Below the pieces are notes generated by a model, which did no database searches, was not told the origin of the DNA, and was given only the letters and a program-made list of their open reading frames with translations. A stretch of DNA of 42,029 nt from Plesiocystis pacifica SIR-1 (GTDB taxonomy: Bacteria > Myxococcota_A > Polyangia > Nannocystales > Nannocystaceae), in contig NZ_ABCS01000084.1 of assembly GCF_000170895.1 (NCBI RefSeq), positions 1-42,029 of the forward strand. Reading direction: 5' to 3'. Made by a program: the position numbers and the translations under genes. Positions 41,111-42,029 of this stretch are shown here, one piece after another. Numbering within the stretch: position 1 is the stretch's first letter; each line of letters starts with the position of its first letter.

Positions 41111-41629
41111 TCAGTCCCTCGTCGGCTTGGCCTTGGGCTTGCGCCGCGACCACCACATCGCGACCCCCGACCACGCCAGCGCGAGCAGGCCCAGGGCCGT
41201 CGCCAGCATCAGGCCCTGACCCGCGAGGCCGAGGAGCTCGCCGGTGTGCAGCTGGAAGATCAGCCGGGTGAGCCCCTTTTTGGTCTTGCGCGTCGCCAGC
41301 ACCTCGCCCGCCCCGTCGAGGTAGACCTCGGTCTCGTCGTCGTCGTCGAGCCAGACCAGGTAGGGGTCCGTGGGCTCGAGGGCCAGGCTGATGTCCGTCG
41401 CTGGGGAGCCGTCGCCGGCGGCCTCGGCCTCGGCGACGATCGCCTCGAGGCTCAGGTGCTCGGCCACCACCGGCGCCGTCGGTCGCTCGAACGCGCCCTG
41501 CTCGAGGGTGTTGATCTGCCCGCGGAAGGTCAGCAGCGCCCCGGTGACCGCCGAGATGACCACGAACAGCGCGAGGGCCAGGCCCGCGCTGTTGTGCAGC
41601 TTGAAGTAGGTCTTGCGCGCGATCGCCAT
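41111..41629 (-). CDS. PepSY-associated membrane protein
   Basis: 172 aa from ATG 41629. An N-terminal helix (about 14-36, AGLALALFVVISAVTGALLTF) after RKTYFKLHNSAG, a periplasmic PepSY-like part (about 45-125, with SLEAIVAEAEAAG and EVYLDGAGEVLATRKTKKG) and a C-terminal helix (LMLATALGLLALAWSGVAMWW) followed by a basic tail. The layout is that of PepSY_TM proteins, often linked to iron uptake or reductases; here it is the short, two-helix form. It is convergent with the homospermidine-synthase-like gene (12-bp gap). A TTG at 41650 would add seven residues. Confidence 0.82.
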   Translation of the reverse strand: MAIARKTYFKLHNSAGLALALFVVISAVTGALLTFRGQINTLEQGAFERPTAPVVAEHLSLEAIVAEAEAAGDGSPATDISLALEPTDPYLVWLDDDDETEVYLDGAGEVLATRKTKKGLTRLIFQLHTGELLGLAGQGLMLATALGLLALAWSGVAMWWSRRKPKAKPTRD

Positions 41630-41693
41630 GGGCGGCAGCGGGTCTATCAAACCCTCGGCCGCCCGCGGTAGGGGGAGCCCCCTGGGTTGGCGA

Positions 41694-42029
41694 TCAGCCC
41701 GTGCAATTCATGGCGATGAGCTGCTCGTAGGGGTCCTCGGCGTCGGCGTTGGCCTCCGGCGTGAGGAAGATGGTGCGCGAACAGTCGGGGTAGCTGTGGG
41801 CGATGATCGCGTCGATCCCCTGCTGCGCGGCGACCAAGCTGTCCCACTCCACGGTGACCATGCAGCGAGCGCCGCGGCAGTCGGTCTCGTAGCTGCGCAT
41901 CCCCGCCATGACCGGCGCGCTCGCGTCGAAGTTGCCGAGGATCTCCTCGCGCAAGGGAGCGGAGATGTTGGGGTCGTCGAGCTCGGCGTCGTAGGCCTCC
42001 CAGGCCTGGGCCTGGGCCTGGCGCTCGCG
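41694..42029 (-). CDS. C-terminal part of a hypothetical protein cut by the window edge
   Basis: The frame is open to the last base, so at least 111 residues are present and the start is outside the window. The visible part opens with an Ala/Gln/Arg-rich helix (RERQAQAQAWEAYDAELDD) and then has ETDCRGARCMVTVEWDSL, HSYPDCSRTIFLTP and a terminal MNCTG. Four cysteines, two of them in CRGARC, suggest disulfides and an extracytoplasmic location. A TTG at 41954 is probably an internal Leu. The family is not recognised. The PepSY gene follows after 64 nt. Confidence 0.7.
   Translation of the reverse strand, partial: RERQAQAQAWEAYDAELDDPNISAPLREEILGNFDASAPVMAGMRSYETDCRGARCMVTVEWDSLVAAQQGIDAIIAHSYPDCSRTIFLTPEANADAEDPYEQLIAMNCTG

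Noticed and set aside
1..42029. CRISPR array, tRNA, rRNA, insertion sequence or prophage
   Set aside because: No regularly spaced repeats with unique spacers, no transposase, integrase or terminal inverted repeats, and no recognisable tRNA or rRNA sequence were seen on either strand by reading.

Overview
The window (42,029 bp, very GC-rich, nearly every coding frame strongly biased to G/C at third positions) looks like chromosomal DNA of a deltaproteobacterial-grade myxobacterium, most likely of the Nannocystaceae type. The basis is gene content: a coupled adenylate cyclase and Ser/Thr kinase, FecR-type envelope proteins, a secreted protein with a Thr/Glu/Asp-rich linker, two PilT paralogues, many lineage-type hypothetical proteins, and few Shine-Dalgarno sequences. 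I see no prophage, insertion sequence, CRISPR array, rRNA or tRNA. Taxonomy is an inference and was not checked by a search.

Layout. (1) 10-10,900, minus strand: carA, an unrecognised 269-aa gene, then an envelope-stress type module: YqiJ/NfeD-like membrane OB-fold protein, YqiK-type flotillin and a giant AAA ATPase of the 'DNA repair ATPase' (DUF3686) type. (2) 11,061-18,253, plus strand: CinA/MoaB-like protein, small lipoprotein, TerC-family membrane protein, two overlapping PilT-like ATPases, and a putative secreted lipoprotein with an acidic linker. (3) 18,670-24,134, plus strand: a signalling operon of a HAMP-linked class III adenylate cyclase, a Ser/Thr kinase that overlaps it, and a FecR-domain protein ending in a probable outer-membrane barrel. 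(4) 24,358-29,105, plus strand: RND efflux pair (membrane fusion protein and pump), without a TolC gene. (5) 29,190-33,363: a membrane-anchored unknown protein, a protein with a YkvA/DUF1232-like motif, and a convergent LuxR-type regulator. (6) 33,489-35,068: a possible gene remnant, a small membrane protein, and an endonuclease/exonuclease/phosphatase-fold protein. (7) 35,096-39,674, minus strand: cyanophycin-synthetase-like ATP-grasp, AEC-family transporter, isoprenylcysteine-methyltransferase-like protein, zinc-ribbon/TerB-like protein and an aminopropyltransferase (spermidine synthase family). (8) 39,791-41,098, plus strand: a homospermidine-synthase-like enzyme divergent from the aminopropyltransferase. 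(9) 41,111-42,029, minus strand: a PepSY-type membrane protein and a gene cut by the window edge.

Points that stand out: a recurrent TA-starting hexamer 6-9 nt before several start codons, which suggests leaderless transcripts and changes some start choices; the upstream PilT paralogue, which has lost the His-box histidine and carries a duplicated N-terminal domain and a repeated acidic motif; the cyclase-kinase-FecR/barrel operon; the divergent polyamine pair next to an ATP-grasp ligase and a transporter; an 11-bp direct repeat flanking the RND pair; and a 50-codon coding-like stretch without a start at 33,489-33,641.
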